From Amoebidium appalachense (Eukaryota > Ichthyosporea): a stretch of 64,000 bases of DNA. Shown piece after piece: positions 26,379 to 36,539 of this stretch. The DNA lies in contig CAVNZM010000004.1 of assembly GCA_963693365.1 (NCBI GenBank), positions 4,588,001 to 4,652,000 on the forward strand, read 5' to 3'. How positions within the stretch are numbered: position 1 is the first letter of the stretch; every line of letters starts with the position of its first letter. The translations under genes were made by a program, and so were the position numbers. Under the pieces are notes generated by a model that saw only the letters and a list, made by a program, of their open reading frames with translations, was not told the DNA's origin and searched no databases.

Positions 26379-26730
26379 CTGATAGGTGACACATCCAGCG
26401 GAGAGAGAATTTTCCACCCACCACGTATACCAAGTTTACCACCACCCATCCCCACCCCCCTCCCCCCTAGTTCTACCAGATCCGATTGGCTGATAGGTGA
26501 CACATCCAGCGGAGAGAGAATTTTCCACCCACCACGTATACCAAGTTTACCACCACCCATCCCCACCCCCCTCCCCCCTAGTTCTACCAGATCCGATTGG
26601 CTGATAGGTGACACATCCAGCGGAGAGAGAATTTTCCACCCACCACGTATACCAAGTTTACCACCACCCATCCCCACCCCCCTCCCCCCTAGTTCTACCA
26701 GATCCGACTGGCTGATAGGACCTAAGTTCC
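26379..26730 (-). repeat. 111-bp repeat, three copies in inverted orientation
   Basis: The reverse complement of the 25.8-26.2 kb unit, anchored at 26431, 26542 and 26653 (period exactly 111), plus a fourth partial copy ending at 26726. Confidence 0.96.
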
Positions 26731-27831
26731 CCCCCCCCTTCCCCCCCCCTCCCCCCCCCCCCCCTTCCCCCCCCCCCCCCCCCCCCCGGAAAAGTCCACA
26801 CTTTAATTTTTTTTTTTTCCGTTTCTGTTCTCAAGTGGGGAGATTTCACTAGTTCAGTGGGGATATGATAACACAAACTTCAAAGCCTTAAGTGGGGATG
26901 TTGTAATACGTAGTATTTACATATTGTAAGATCTTCTCAGTTCGTGTTATGTTTTCATTCATTTACTTAGTGAAAAAGATGTGCTCCTTGTACGTAAACT
27001 ATGACATCGATCTCCAGTGTATTTGAGTACTTGTAATCGTGTTGTGTCGGCTATATTCGTGTGTTTAGATATCGATTACAGCAACTGATTATAGGTACAC
27101 GAGTCTACCCAGTGAGGGAGAAACGTGTACATGTTATGTGTACATGAATATCTTCGGTTATAACTGTGTTTTGCTGTTCGTGTTTTCTGTCCTGCTTTCT
27201 TTTCTTTTTCCTCTTTCTTCTTCTTTCTTTTCTCTTTCTTTCTTCTCTTGTTTCCTTTCACATAATTATATTTCTCTCTCACTAATATACGTTGAGTAGA
27301 TTTATATTACTCGTTATGTTTTGATTGGTAGAAAAACACTTAGGCTACACTTTAGCTTGTCAGGTATGATTCATAGCTTAGTCAAACACTTTTGTTTTGT
27401 GTGTTGCCGTACTATATCCAATCAGTGGACTTAGTCAGAAAATGTCTGAGTCTTTGTAGCCGATGATAGGTTAGAAACATCACCTCTTTCCTCGTTACTC
27501 TTCACCTCTTTTCTTTCTTATAGCTGTGACCTATGGTGTGCGTTCCTGTGCCTCCGGATCTATCCGGGAAATAATCAGTTAATTGTGATTGGTTATTTTA
27601 GACATAGATCTGATTTCCGACTGGTCGGAAATCATGTATGGATTTAACTTAAGGGAATTTCAGGTATTTATTAGCGATCAAAATAAATTGAGTTCAGTCG
27701 TGTCTAAACATTGATGTCTGTTGTGTACACTGCTCCGATCGTTTCCGTGTTTTGTTGTTGTGTGTGTCTGTGGTGTTTTTACACTGCACCACTGTGTCTC
27801 TGCTTTCATCCAAATACTTATACAATTTAAC
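26731..27831. other. intergenic DNA, no gene seen
   Basis: C-rich homopolymer tract to about 26787, then AT-rich unique DNA with an AGTGGGGAT motif three times (26833-26900). No coding exon was recognised. Confidence 0.6.
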
Positions 27832-28872
27832 ATGGTGGACGTGTTCCAGTTGGTTCTGGGCTCGAAATGGGCCGCAGAATCAGCATGGAAACGTCTTAAT
27901 GGTTTGCTGGGAAAGGAGACCACTGAGATCGAAACAGTCCCGGAGACTGTTTTGAATACTGATGACAAGTGGGCATCTGATCTGGCAGCCCAGCATGTGC
28001 TGCTGGAGCCAGCCTCTACTGTACTCGACACAGTCAAGCGGGTCAAGCATATGCGGCTCCAATGCAGCAAGCGCCCAGTGCCTGTTGCCACCTTCACCAC
28101 ACTCCTCGAGCTCATCTACATTCTTCCCGGCAAGCGGGCCAACCACGTCCGCCAGCAGAGCGCAAAGTACATCTCCCGGCTCCTTGCCGGCGACCTCACC
28201 CTGGTGGAGGAGATCGAGAAGCGCTATCTGGCAAGCACCAGCGAGGAGCGCGAGTTCTTCCGTGCGGGGGTGGAGGAGGCCGAGGAAAGGAAACGGCACC
28301 GGGAGGGCCTCGAGGAGGAGCTCGAGGAGCAGGCGCGGGCTGCCGGGCGGCGCACGGAGATGGACGATCTGGACTACCAGGAGCGGCAGATTGCCCTTGA
28401 GGAGCGGGAATTGGCAGTCAAGAAGGGCCGGGTTGACATGGCACGCGCGTGCAGGGACGACGTGGTGAGAGACATGGAAGTGCTCAAGATGTTTGGGTTG
28501 GAGAAAGACGCCGCCATGCACATGGCCCTTGTAGACACGTTCAAGAACCTGGTGCATGAACGACAGAAGAGCACTGGCAGTGGGGTGCGGCCCAGCGTTG
28601 AGGACACCAAGAAGGAGCCGGAGATTATGACAGTTTCAAATTGGATGCAGAAGCACGCAGGCAGAAAGCACACTACCGAGCAGTGCCGTGTGGTGGGGAC
28701 ATTGGCTTCCCAGTTGTACAGAGCCAAACACGGCTGCCCGGTGCCCAACGAGACAATCCAGAGCGTCAATGGGGTGTTGGTGCCGGTCAAGCAGTACACA
28801 TCGGATGACGTGGGTATACTGGAGGAGGCCTACAGGCGGGCCCAGCAGCAGCAGCCGGGGCTCTACATGTGA
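27832..28872 (+). CDS. coiled-coil protein, paralogue 1 (full length), intronless
   Basis: 346 residues from ATG at 27832 (ACATGGTGG). It has three parts. Residues 1-140 are an unknown helical domain. About 140-265 is a long charged coiled coil (ERKRHREGLEEELEEQARAA) ending in KMFGLEKDAAMHMALVDTFK. A C-terminal domain of about 75 residues contains TVSNWMQKHAGR, GTLASQLYRAKHG, VNGVLVPVKQYT and a Q-rich end. The layout of a coil, an F-G-L-x-K-D segment and a W/Y-rich C-terminal domain recalls multigene families of nucleocytoplasmic large DNA viruses (KilA-N/BRO-type C-terminal modules), but this is from memory of motif style and is weak. Part of the 3' end is copied at 30170. Confidence 0.72.
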   Translation: MVDVFQLVLGSKWAAESAWKRLNGLLGKETTEIETVPETVLNTDDKWASDLAAQHVLLEPASTVLDTVKRVKHMRLQCSKRPVPVATFTTLLELIYILPGKRANHVRQQSAKYISRLLAGDLTLVEEIEKRYLASTSEEREFFRAGVEEAEERKRHREGLEEELEEQARAAGRRTEMDDLDYQERQIALEERELAVKKGRVDMARACRDDVVRDMEVLKMFGLEKDAAMHMALVDTFKNLVHERQKSTGSGVRPSVEDTKKEPEIMTVSNWMQKHAGRKHTTEQCRVVGTLASQLYRAKHGCPVPNETIQSVNGVLVPVKQYTSDDVGILEEAYRRAQQQQPGLYM

Positions 28873-28984
28873 CGTGTGATGGAACTGCAGTGCTTGCTTT
28901 GACCTAAGGATTCGCAAGCATTCCCCACTGGCAGACGACGGTTTGTGTGGTAGCACGTTGCGATTCCGCCTGGCCAGCCAGGCA

Positions 28985-29911
28985 TCACATGACGGGACAA
29001 AAGTGTGGGTGTGGCTCAACGTTGGTGGCGCAATCCACTTGGGCCCCGCACTCTGGACAAGTGCTTCTTCTTGCTACGTGCATAGCAAAACATTCATAGT
29101 GGCCAATGTGCAGCTGGCCCATGGTGAAGTGTTGGTTGGCATTTGTGTGTTTCAAAATCATGACGTCACCGTTGGGCCTGAGCGGGTCTGTACATATGGG
29201 ACACAAATGCCCAACCAGATGTTGTCTGTGATGGGCTGGCAGGGCACGGAGAACCCGCCGTAGAGGGAACTTGTAACACCCAGGCTGCTTGCCTGGCCAC
29301 AGTGTTGCCACATCAGCCGTGTGGGTCATGAAGTCCAAGTTGTAGAAACGTAGTGTGATGTCTACCCCAGGGGGTACCAAAGTGAGGGGTGCGTTTGGTC
29401 CTAAACGCTCCAAGAACTGCACTGTGTTGGGCGTATACAGCCACAAAAACCAGCTGCCTATGCGGAAACTCTTTCCGTTGCCATCAGCTTGCTTGTACAG
29501 CATAGTTTTCACCTCCCAGTTGTCTATTACAAAAGCGGCTTCAATGGCAAAGACCCTCCCGTTAAGCCCTGACTCTGGGCAGTTCCCATACAATGTTGTC
29601 TTGTACTGTCTTAGGATGTACGGCCCTATTGCGGGAGGCTGTTGGATGATGGCAGGGTCAAATGTCTCTACCTCCATTATGATTGTTGGCGGGGAAACCC
29701 ACCGGTTATTGGAAATATGACCCTCTCGTATCGAATCGGTGGGCATGAATGTTCTGTGGCCAAGCATGTCCCAGCAGTGCTCAAGTGTCTGCCAGTTTAT
29801 TTCTCGGACCTGGGGGGTTTCGGTATTCCACCGGTTTAGGATTATCTGCCATGTCCGCGGGTTAATCTGTTGGTAGAATGGGTGAGGATTCGGGTTTGGG
29901 TTTACGTTCAT
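28985..29911 (-). CDS. RING-type zinc-finger protein, intronless
   Basis: 308 residues, start ATG at 29911 after an A-rich leader. The N-terminal 225 residues (WQIILNRWNTETPQVREINW and onward) match no family I know. The C-terminus carries CPICTDPL, then HIGHYECF, then CPECGAQVD. The order C-x2-C, H/H/C, C-x2-C is that of RING fingers with a long, His-rich middle loop, so it is probably an E3 ubiquitin ligase or a RING-like adaptor. It converges with paralogue 1 (stop codons 113 bp apart). Confidence 0.7.
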   Translation of the reverse strand: MNVNPNPNPHPFYQQINPRTWQIILNRWNTETPQVREINWQTLEHCWDMLGHRTFMPTDSIREGHISNNRWVSPPTIIMEVETFDPAIIQQPPAIGPYILRQYKTTLYGNCPESGLNGRVFAIEAAFVIDNWEVKTMLYKQADGNGKSFRIGSWFLWLYTPNTVQFLERLGPNAPLTLVPPGVDITLRFYNLDFMTHTADVATLWPGKQPGCYKFPLRRVLRALPAHHRQHLVGHLCPICTDPLRPNGDVMILKHTNANQHFTMGQLHIGHYECFAMHVARRSTCPECGAQVDCATNVEPHPHFCPVM

Positions 29912-30169
29912 TTTAAGCTCCGCACCAAAAAAACGTGTGGGACACTGCCTTGCTCACATAGTCAAGTGAAAAAGAGGGGGGGGTTAGAGGGGCAAACAGT
30001 GCATGCAGGGGTACATATACTTACCACATATCGTATGTGTGTTGAATCCATGTGCCAAAAAGGGAGGTTGGTTGGGTTTGGTTGGGGGAGGGGGGGCCTG
30101 TTTGTCAAGTGACATGGATGTGTTCTATTGTGTATGACATGAAATCTAGTATGATTTGATTTAGGTAAG

Positions 30170-30270
30170 TACACACCGGAGGACACGGGGATACTCGAGG
30201 AGGCATACAGGCAGGCCCAGCAGCAGCAACCGGGGCTCTACATGTGATGTGTAATGGAATTGCGGTGCTT
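30170..30270 (+). pseudogene. copy of the 3' end of coiled-coil paralogue 1
   Basis: GTACACACCGGAGGACACGG through the stop and GATGTGTAATGGAATTGC matches 28793-28905 with scattered changes. The reading still encodes ILEEAYRQAQQQQPGLYM and a stop. The rest of the gene is absent here. Confidence 0.8.
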
Positions 30271-30768
30271 GTTTTTGATTTTTTTTTTATGTATTTACTT
30301 TCTTATTTTTAAAATTTATCATTTTGGTATTTATTTCTTCCCAGTAACATCATCCCAGCTTTGGTTTGTAATTGATTTGCAGTGCTTATGTGCGTGTGTG
30401 TGTGGGTGGGTGGGTGGGGTTTGTGTGTGTGGAGGGGGGGGGGGGGGGGGCACGGGGCTCTAGGGACGTTGTGCCCAGTCTGTGCAATACCAGGAAAACA
30501 TCCAGACGGCCCCTTCCATGTGTTTTTAAAGCAAAAATGTGCCTAGATGGACGGTCAATGATTTGACCATGAGGAGCCATACCGTCATATTGGCCCTTCT
30601 GCGGATTTTCATTATGCACAAATAAGTCTTGAATCCTACAACCACATGCATGCAAGGCCCCATAGGGCCAGTGCTGTGTTTCTATATTCCAAATTCAAAG
30701 GAAGTAAAGCTTTGCAAGGCATCGGGTGCTAGCCAGATTTTTTTTCTGTGCATAAGTGAAACACCATC
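30270..30768. other. intergenic DNA upstream of paralogue 2
   Basis: AT-rich, with a TG/G-rich tract at 30389-30450. No gene was seen. Confidence 0.55.
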
Positions 30769-31587
30769 ATGGCTGCCTCTGCCCCTGCCCCTGCCTACCC
30801 TGTGCCCATCGAGCACCTCGGCCTCCGCCAGCTGCAGATGTACGACATTGTCCAGAAGGACAAGACCAACTTTTCGCGCGCGTATGCGATTGTGCTGCCC
30901 ACGGCCTCATCTGAGAACCTGCTGGGTGTTCTGTTTGCACCTGCACCGCGGTTCAAGGTGACTGCACTTGACGTTGTGGAGATCGCACAGGGCACCACGC
31001 GCGTCACATTTGTGCTTGAGAAGCCCGGGGTGACCCCTGTGACCATGCAGCGCATTCTCCGGATGGCCAGCATGGAGGGTGTGTGCACGGCCAAGCGCGT
31101 GAAGCTTCCCGTCAACTGGACAAATGCTGGGGTGAAAGGTGCAGCCTCCGCCACCGGCGCTGTGCTCCCGCCCGCGCCCGCAGAGCCAGCGGAGGGTGCC
31201 GGGGTGGAGGAGGGCGGAGAGCGCAAACGGCAGCGGGAGGGCCCGGAGGAGGAGGTTGAGGAGCAGGTGCGTGCAGAGGAGCGACGCGCGGAGATGGGCA
31301 GGTTGGACTACCGCGAGCGGCTTGTGGCACTCAAGATACGGGAGTTGGCGGTGGAGAAGGCAAGATTTGACATAGAGAAGGCAAAATTCGGCATGCAGGT
31401 GGCCCGCTTTGACCTCGAGAAGGACCAATTCAACATGCTGCGCGTGTACAAGGACAATGTGGTGGAGGATCTAGAGAGGCTTGAAGTTTTCGGGTTGGAG
31501 AAAGACGCCGTGGTTCGCAGCCTCCTGTCTGACCGGTTCAGGAACCTGGTGCTTGCCCATCAGCACCGCCATGATTTTCTTTATTAG
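30769..31587 (+). CDS. coiled-coil protein, paralogue 2 (no C-terminal domain), intronless
   Basis: 272 residues from ATG at 30769 (CATCATGGC). The N-terminal 130 residues (PVPIEHLGLRQLQMYDIVQK) differ from paralogue 1. From about residue 145 the two align: ERKRQREGPEEEVEEQVRAE, then LDYRERLVALKIRELAVEKA, and EVFGLEKDAVVRSLLSDRF near the end. It stops where paralogue 1 continues into its C-terminal domain. Same strand as paralogue 1 with the RING gene between. The shared coil suggests that the two could form mixed dimers; this is inference. Confidence 0.72.
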   Translation: MAASAPAPAYPVPIEHLGLRQLQMYDIVQKDKTNFSRAYAIVLPTASSENLLGVLFAPAPRFKVTALDVVEIAQGTTRVTFVLEKPGVTPVTMQRILRMASMEGVCTAKRVKLPVNWTNAGVKGAASATGAVLPPAPAEPAEGAGVEEGGERKRQREGPEEEVEEQVRAEERRAEMGRLDYRERLVALKIRELAVEKARFDIEKAKFGMQVARFDLEKDQFNMLRVYKDNVVEDLERLEVFGLEKDAVVRSLLSDRFRNLVLAHQHRHDFLY

Positions 31588-31629
31588 GCCGCCTGGCCAG
31601 CCACGCATCCGCTCCGCACTGAAAACGTG

Positions 31630-31717
31630 TGGGATAGGGTGTTTTTTTGGTTTTTTTTTTTTTGAGGGGGGTGGAGGAGGAGGGGGGAGGTGGGGGCTGT
31701 TCTCATAAGGGCAGAAG

Positions 31718-31747
<30 letters not shown>
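31630..31747. repeat. T/G-rich tract with poly(G)
   Basis: G3T11, then TG repeats and G runs to 31750, directly before the duplicated promoter-like block. Confidence 0.85.
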
Positions 31748-31748
<1 letters not shown>

Positions 31749-31830
31749 GGGCATCTTCACACAGAGACGTAGGGAATGCAAACACCCACAACATGCATTT
31801 TGCTCTATATAAGCGGTAGGCCCGGTGTGC
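31748..31830 (+). promoter_or_regulatory. duplicated promoter-like block, copy 1 (TATA)
   Basis: GCATCTTCACACAGAGACGT through CTCTATATAAGCGGTAG. It matches 32549-32615 almost fully; the copies differ by a 3-4 base indel and at the TATA core (TATATAAG versus TATACAAG). Confidence 0.55.
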
Positions 31831-32548
31831 CAAGTTGGTGTGTGCATCTTTGTGCAAACAAATCTACATCCGTGTGCAAGGGCTTGTGCTCGGTTTGTGT
31901 GTGTGTGTGTGTACAACTAGGTGCTAAGCAATCTATCTCCGTGTTTATCTAAGGTGTTGAATAAGCTACCCCCTTGTTTATCTACGCGCGAAAGTGGTGT
32001 GTGGACGTCTGACACACGGTTACGTAACCCTGTTCCACTTGTGCAAGTTTTGCATTAAATCACGTTTCTTTATGTGAGAAGCCTCATTTTGCGCAAATGA
32101 TATCACGAAATCGGATCTACAAAGGAATGCAAAATAGCCAAATAAAGCTACTAGGAAATTCCTAATTGCCTATTTTGGGCTGAAGCCAGATCTCCTAGCC
32201 AATGAAATCATTGATTCTCGTATAAATGCTCAGTCTGGAAGTAGGCAAGCGCTGTTCTCCTGTACGCTTGTTTGTGGCAAAAGACACACGTAGGCCTTGC
32301 TGGTGTTTAGGGCTTTACACGTACAGGTGTCGGTGGCACAAGCACACAAGGTTTCTATATACTATACATACAAGTGCTTAATGCACACACAAAGATAATA
32401 CGTACACACAACCAAAGAGCTAAACCATGACACTACTTTAGATACAAACAAACGTACACACAAACAAGCCCGCGCAAAGAAACTTGCACCTGTGTGCCCT
32501 TAAAACTCACCGAGGTGCTAGTTGTTTTACGTAACTCATACACGAAAA
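31831..32548. other. intergenic DNA with a second TATA/CCAAT pair
   Basis: At 32195-32230 AGCCAATGAAATC precedes CGTATAAATGCTCAG, a plausible core promoter on plus. No coding region was seen. Confidence 0.5.
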
Positions 32549-32667
32549 GGCATCTTCACACAGAGACGTAGGGAATGCAAACACCCACAACATTTTGCTC
32601 TATACAAGCGGTAGACTATATCTTTGGTGACAGAGAGGCTGCTCATACGTCTCCTGCTTGTGGATGC
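32549..32667 (+). promoter_or_regulatory. promoter copy 2 and possible 5' non-coding exon of the SET gene
   Basis: The block contains CTCTATACAAGCGG at about 32598 and is followed 60 bp on by GATGCAG|GTATGT, a strong donor at 32667. Splicing to the acceptor at 33494 would give a 5' UTR exon for the SET gene. RNA is needed to prove this. Confidence 0.45.
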
Positions 32668-32694
32668 AGGTATGTCTGGTTGACAATCTTTCAG

Positions 32695-33480
<786 letters not shown>

Positions 33481-33540
33481 TTCCCACATACTGCAGGTGG
33501 TTACGTGGACTATGTCAGCGGGTTTCATAACGGCCCTACC

Positions 33541-34977
33541 ATGGCCAACAGACTGGGTATGATTCCAGGCCAGCAGTGCCCCCCGTTTGCCTATGTTGTC
33601 GGGGGCACGCAAAATGTCAACATGGCGCGTATGCATTTTTGGCTAGCCGGGCCAACAACGGCAGCTTTGTACGGTACAACAAAAGCACCTGTGCAGCCCA
33701 AAGCACCTGCGCCGCTCGAAATTTGTCAGATAAGTTGTGTGGTATGTGAAAGTATGCGGCGTGCCTATGAGTCATCTCGTGCACATGAGCCCACTCCTGG
33801 AATTATAGACCCAAGGGCCATCGACGCCTATTTTCATCACCTAGAACTTGACAGTTGTGCTGGAATACAACCAGGGCATAACCACGATTGCACATTTGGC
33901 AAGTCATGTAAAACAGCGAGGCAGACGTTGGTGAAAAGCATCACACAATCCAAGAGGTGTCGAGAAAACCGCGCTGCAACAGCATCGGGTATGGCCGGGC
34001 CGTCCTTGCCGCCACTTGTAGCAGGAGACAACTTTGCAGCCCCATATGTTTCCCCACAACCACAAACACCTGCCTCACCCATGTGCGATGAATTTTTGGT
34101 GGTTGATAATTGCGATCCACCACCGCCAGCGGAACCAGAAGTCCGGAGACGACGCAAAAGCAAGCGTTTGAAGCGTCTGTCCAGGCAAGCACCAAAAATG
34201 GAACCAGCCCAGCGATTGGGTCGGACTAGAAGCGAGACGTGCAGCATACACAATTTGGGTCCGAGCAAGCCCAAGCGTAACCCGCAAGACCCGCCGGTAG
34301 ACCCACTTGAAATCAAATGTTGCCCTCAGGCCGCAAATCATGATTTGATTCTTAGGAATCGCAAATTTGTCTCCGAGTACAATGGCACCAGTGTATATCG
34401 TATACACAAAAATGGAACAAATCGTAAGTACACAGAGGATTACATATTCAAAGACGAAATGGATTTGCGGGCATGTATTTTGAATGGCTGTGTGCTCATT
34501 GATTGGACGCTCGGGCTGCTTCTGCATTCCACGGTTTTCCTGAATCGTCCGCAGATGGGAATCAGGTGGGTAGGGAGGGAACAGGATTGGAATGGTCACG
34601 GATACAAGATACCAGCCAACGAGCCACTCATTCACTACACGGGGACCCAGCATGCGGCTAAGAACTTTGTCAGCACTGCCTACACAATGCATGTAGTTGA
34701 TGGGTGGGTGATAGACGCATCTGATTGGTCGAAGTCAACGCTCGCACGTTATGTGAATCACACGTTCAGACAGTCGGAGGCGACCGCGGCACTCTATCGC
34801 CATCCTGATTGTGGTGCCATGATCTTGCGCACCAGTCAGCCTCTCAGCCATGCACACAAACGTCCAGATGAAACGGCGTCACGGGAGACATGGCGGAAAT
34901 ACGTGAAAACCTTGTGCGAAGACGAGAATTTGCCACAGGTGTTGTTCAAATACAATGATAAGCGCAACCCTTTCTAG
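33541..34977 (+). CDS. SET-domain protein (putative lysine methyltransferase)
   Basis: 478 residues from ATG 33541 in strong context (CTACCATGGCC). The open frame continues upstream to the splice acceptor catactgcag at 33494. The N-terminal half is unknown and includes a basic, NLS-like RRRRKSKRLKRLS. The C-terminal 150 residues read as a SET domain: IPANEPLIHYTG, YTMHVVDGWVIDAS, then LARYVNHTFRQSE, the signature R/Y-x-N-H that forms the AdoMet pocket and pseudoknot, about residues 402-407. The usual NHS/C is NHT, and the following G-E-E-L-x-Y-x-Y segment is not clear. No Cys-rich pre-SET or post-SET is present. It is likely a nuclear protein methyltransferase; the substrate is unknown. Confidence 0.78.
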   Translation: MANRLGMIPGQQCPPFAYVVGGTQNVNMARMHFWLAGPTTAALYGTTKAPVQPKAPAPLEICQISCVVCESMRRAYESSRAHEPTPGIIDPRAIDAYFHHLELDSCAGIQPGHNHDCTFGKSCKTARQTLVKSITQSKRCRENRAATASGMAGPSLPPLVAGDNFAAPYVSPQPQTPASPMCDEFLVVDNCDPPPPAEPEVRRRRKSKRLKRLSRQAPKMEPAQRLGRTRSETCSIHNLGPSKPKRNPQDPPVDPLEIKCCPQAANHDLILRNRKFVSEYNGTSVYRIHKNGTNRKYTEDYIFKDEMDLRACILNGCVLIDWTLGLLLHSTVFLNRPQMGIRWVGREQDWNGHGYKIPANEPLIHYTGTQHAAKNFVSTAYTMHVVDGWVIDASDWSKSTLARYVNHTFRQSEATAALYRHPDCGAMILRTSQPLSHAHKRPDETASRETWRKYVKTLCEDENLPQVLFKYNDKRNPF

Positions 34978-34993
34978 GCAGGTGGGTATACTT

Positions 34994-34995
34994 GC

Positions 34996-35056
<61 letters not shown>

Positions 35057-35100
35057 GGGGGAGAGAGGGGTGTGGGGGGGGGGGGTAGAGACTGAGTGGG
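34994..35100. repeat. (GC)n-(GT)n and G-rich tract
   Basis: CG alternation with Z-DNA potential, then about 22 GT units. Confidence 0.95.
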
Positions 35101-35462
35101 TGTATCTGTGTGTGTCCATTACAAGCAGTCGTTGTACTTGCATACATGGCTCTTGACTCTGTATGTGAAATTTGCCTCATAGCCAAGATGACACGTTGCT
35201 AATACCGCCTTTCACCAGTGGGCACCTAGCTGGGGCTGTCTATGTGGACAACACTGCCAGAGGACTCTAGAATGTGTTTGGTTGTAGGCTCTGTTGACAG
35301 TTAGGCTTGACCAAAGTCAATTTGGTAGGATGCTACTACAGTATTTTTTGGCAAAGCAATGTCTTTGCTAAGACGATTAGTGGTGTTTCTTGGTATTTAT
35401 CTGGCGTTGCTGGTGTTTCCTGGCTTTTATCTGTATTTTTCCTTGTGTGTTGTGCCCCCCCC

Positions 35463-35493
<31 letters not shown>

Positions 35494-35534
35494 CTTTCGC
35501 CACTGCTTTTCATGTGTGATTGGCAATAACTTTA
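35101..35534. other. intergenic DNA
   Basis: No gene was seen. C13 and T24 runs at 35455-35494. Confidence 0.6.
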
Positions 35535-36404
35535 TTATTTACTGTGGGTAGAAAATGGGTTGGTTTCAGTGACTGTTATGTCTAAGACTTCCTTAAATGG
35601 GTTTGTATCATCATAGCCACGTGTTATGTCTTCCTTGAATGGGTTTGTACTGTCATAGCCACGGGGTTTGTCTTTCTTGAATGGGTTTGTATCGTCATAG
35701 CCATGTGTTATGTCTTCGTCAAATGGGGTTGTTTCATAGTTGTGTGTTATGTCTTCATGAAACGAGTCTGTTCCAGAGCCTTCATAAAACGAGTCTGTTC
35801 CAGAGCCTTCATAAAATGAGTCTGTTCCAGAGTCCTCTGATACGTCATCCTGAAATGGTTCTGTTCCAGGGCCGCCCATCAGATCTTCTTTTTCTTGGGT
35901 TGTGTGTATGATTGTTTTTGCCTTGTCGTAATCTTGCTGGTTGATTGCTTCCATTATTTCCATGAGTATATTGTTCCAATTTTCATCTCCTTTACGTTTC
36001 ATTCCTGTAGCCATTTCTAGTGCTTTGATTCTCAGCCCCGCTGTATACTCTTCCCATTCGTTATGAAGTTGCTGGTTTTTCTCTTTGCATTTCTGCTGCT
36101 CCTCCATCAGTTTGTCTTCTAATAGTTTGATCTTGGTTTCCAGCTCATTTGCATTGTCCACAGGATGTACTACAGCGCCATCATGTGATTCCACGTTTTC
36201 ATGTGAATACTCCACGCCCTTGTGTTCTTGAACTGTGCTTTGCTTAGTTGGTTTTGTATTGTTTGGGTTGAGTGGCCGGTCATATGGTGTATCTGCACGC
36301 ACCACTCTACGTTCTTTTTTCGTTTTCCCACCATCAGTCAACATGTGTAGTCTATTGTGGTGCTCCATATATTGGAAGATTGCGGTTGATAGAAGCGAAC
36401 CCAT
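35535..36404 (-). CDS. NPF-repeat protein with N-myristoylation signal, intronless
   Basis: 289 residues from the ATG at 36404, chosen because it gives M-G-S-L-L-S, the M-G-x3-S/T consensus for N-myristoylation. The frame is open upstream. A basic stretch GKTKKERRVVR follows, then a coiled coil (LETKIKLLEDKLMEEQQKCK). The C-terminal third is made of two repeat types: SGTDSFYEG three times, and an ITRGYDDTNPFKED-like unit four to five times. The repeats place four Asn-Pro-Phe motifs in acidic context. NPF is the ligand of EH domains in endocytic adaptors (Eps15, EHD). A lipid-anchored, NPF-bearing protein would act at the plasma membrane or endosome; this is inference. The transposon ends 136 bp upstream. 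Confidence 0.68.
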   Translation of the reverse strand: MGSLLSTAIFQYMEHHNRLHMLTDGGKTKKERRVVRADTPYDRPLNPNNTKPTKQSTVQEHKGVEYSHENVESHDGAVVHPVDNANELETKIKLLEDKLMEEQQKCKEKNQQLHNEWEEYTAGLRIKALEMATGMKRKGDENWNNILMEIMEAINQQDYDKAKTIIHTTQEKEDLMGGPGTEPFQDDVSEDSGTDSFYEGSGTDSFYEGSGTDSFHEDITHNYETTPFDEDITHGYDDTNPFKKDKPRGYDSTNPFKEDITRGYDDTNPFKEVLDITVTETNPFSTHSK

Positions 36405-36539
36405 TAATTGTATTGATATCTGTGTGGAAAAAGTTTGTCTTTTCACCTGGCTACAACTTGAAATCGTGTGAAATTGCATGCACAATTTGAATTTGTGTGA
36501 ATTTGTATGCACCACCAATCCATACACTTGTAAACATGG

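Noticed and set aside
25886-26677. Repeat protein with GGGKLGIRGGWKNLSPLDVS units on plus and its mirror on minus
   Set aside because: The frame is open only because the 111-114-bp units happen to lack stops; it appears equally in the inverted array, and length varies with G runs.
25765-26730. CRISPR-like array
   Set aside because: No distinct spacers: the whole 111-bp unit is repeated, in two orientations, in a eukaryotic context.
30769-31587. Firm assignment of the coiled-coil paralogues to a giant-virus family
   Set aside because: Only motif style suggests it; no diagnostic domain can be confirmed by eye.
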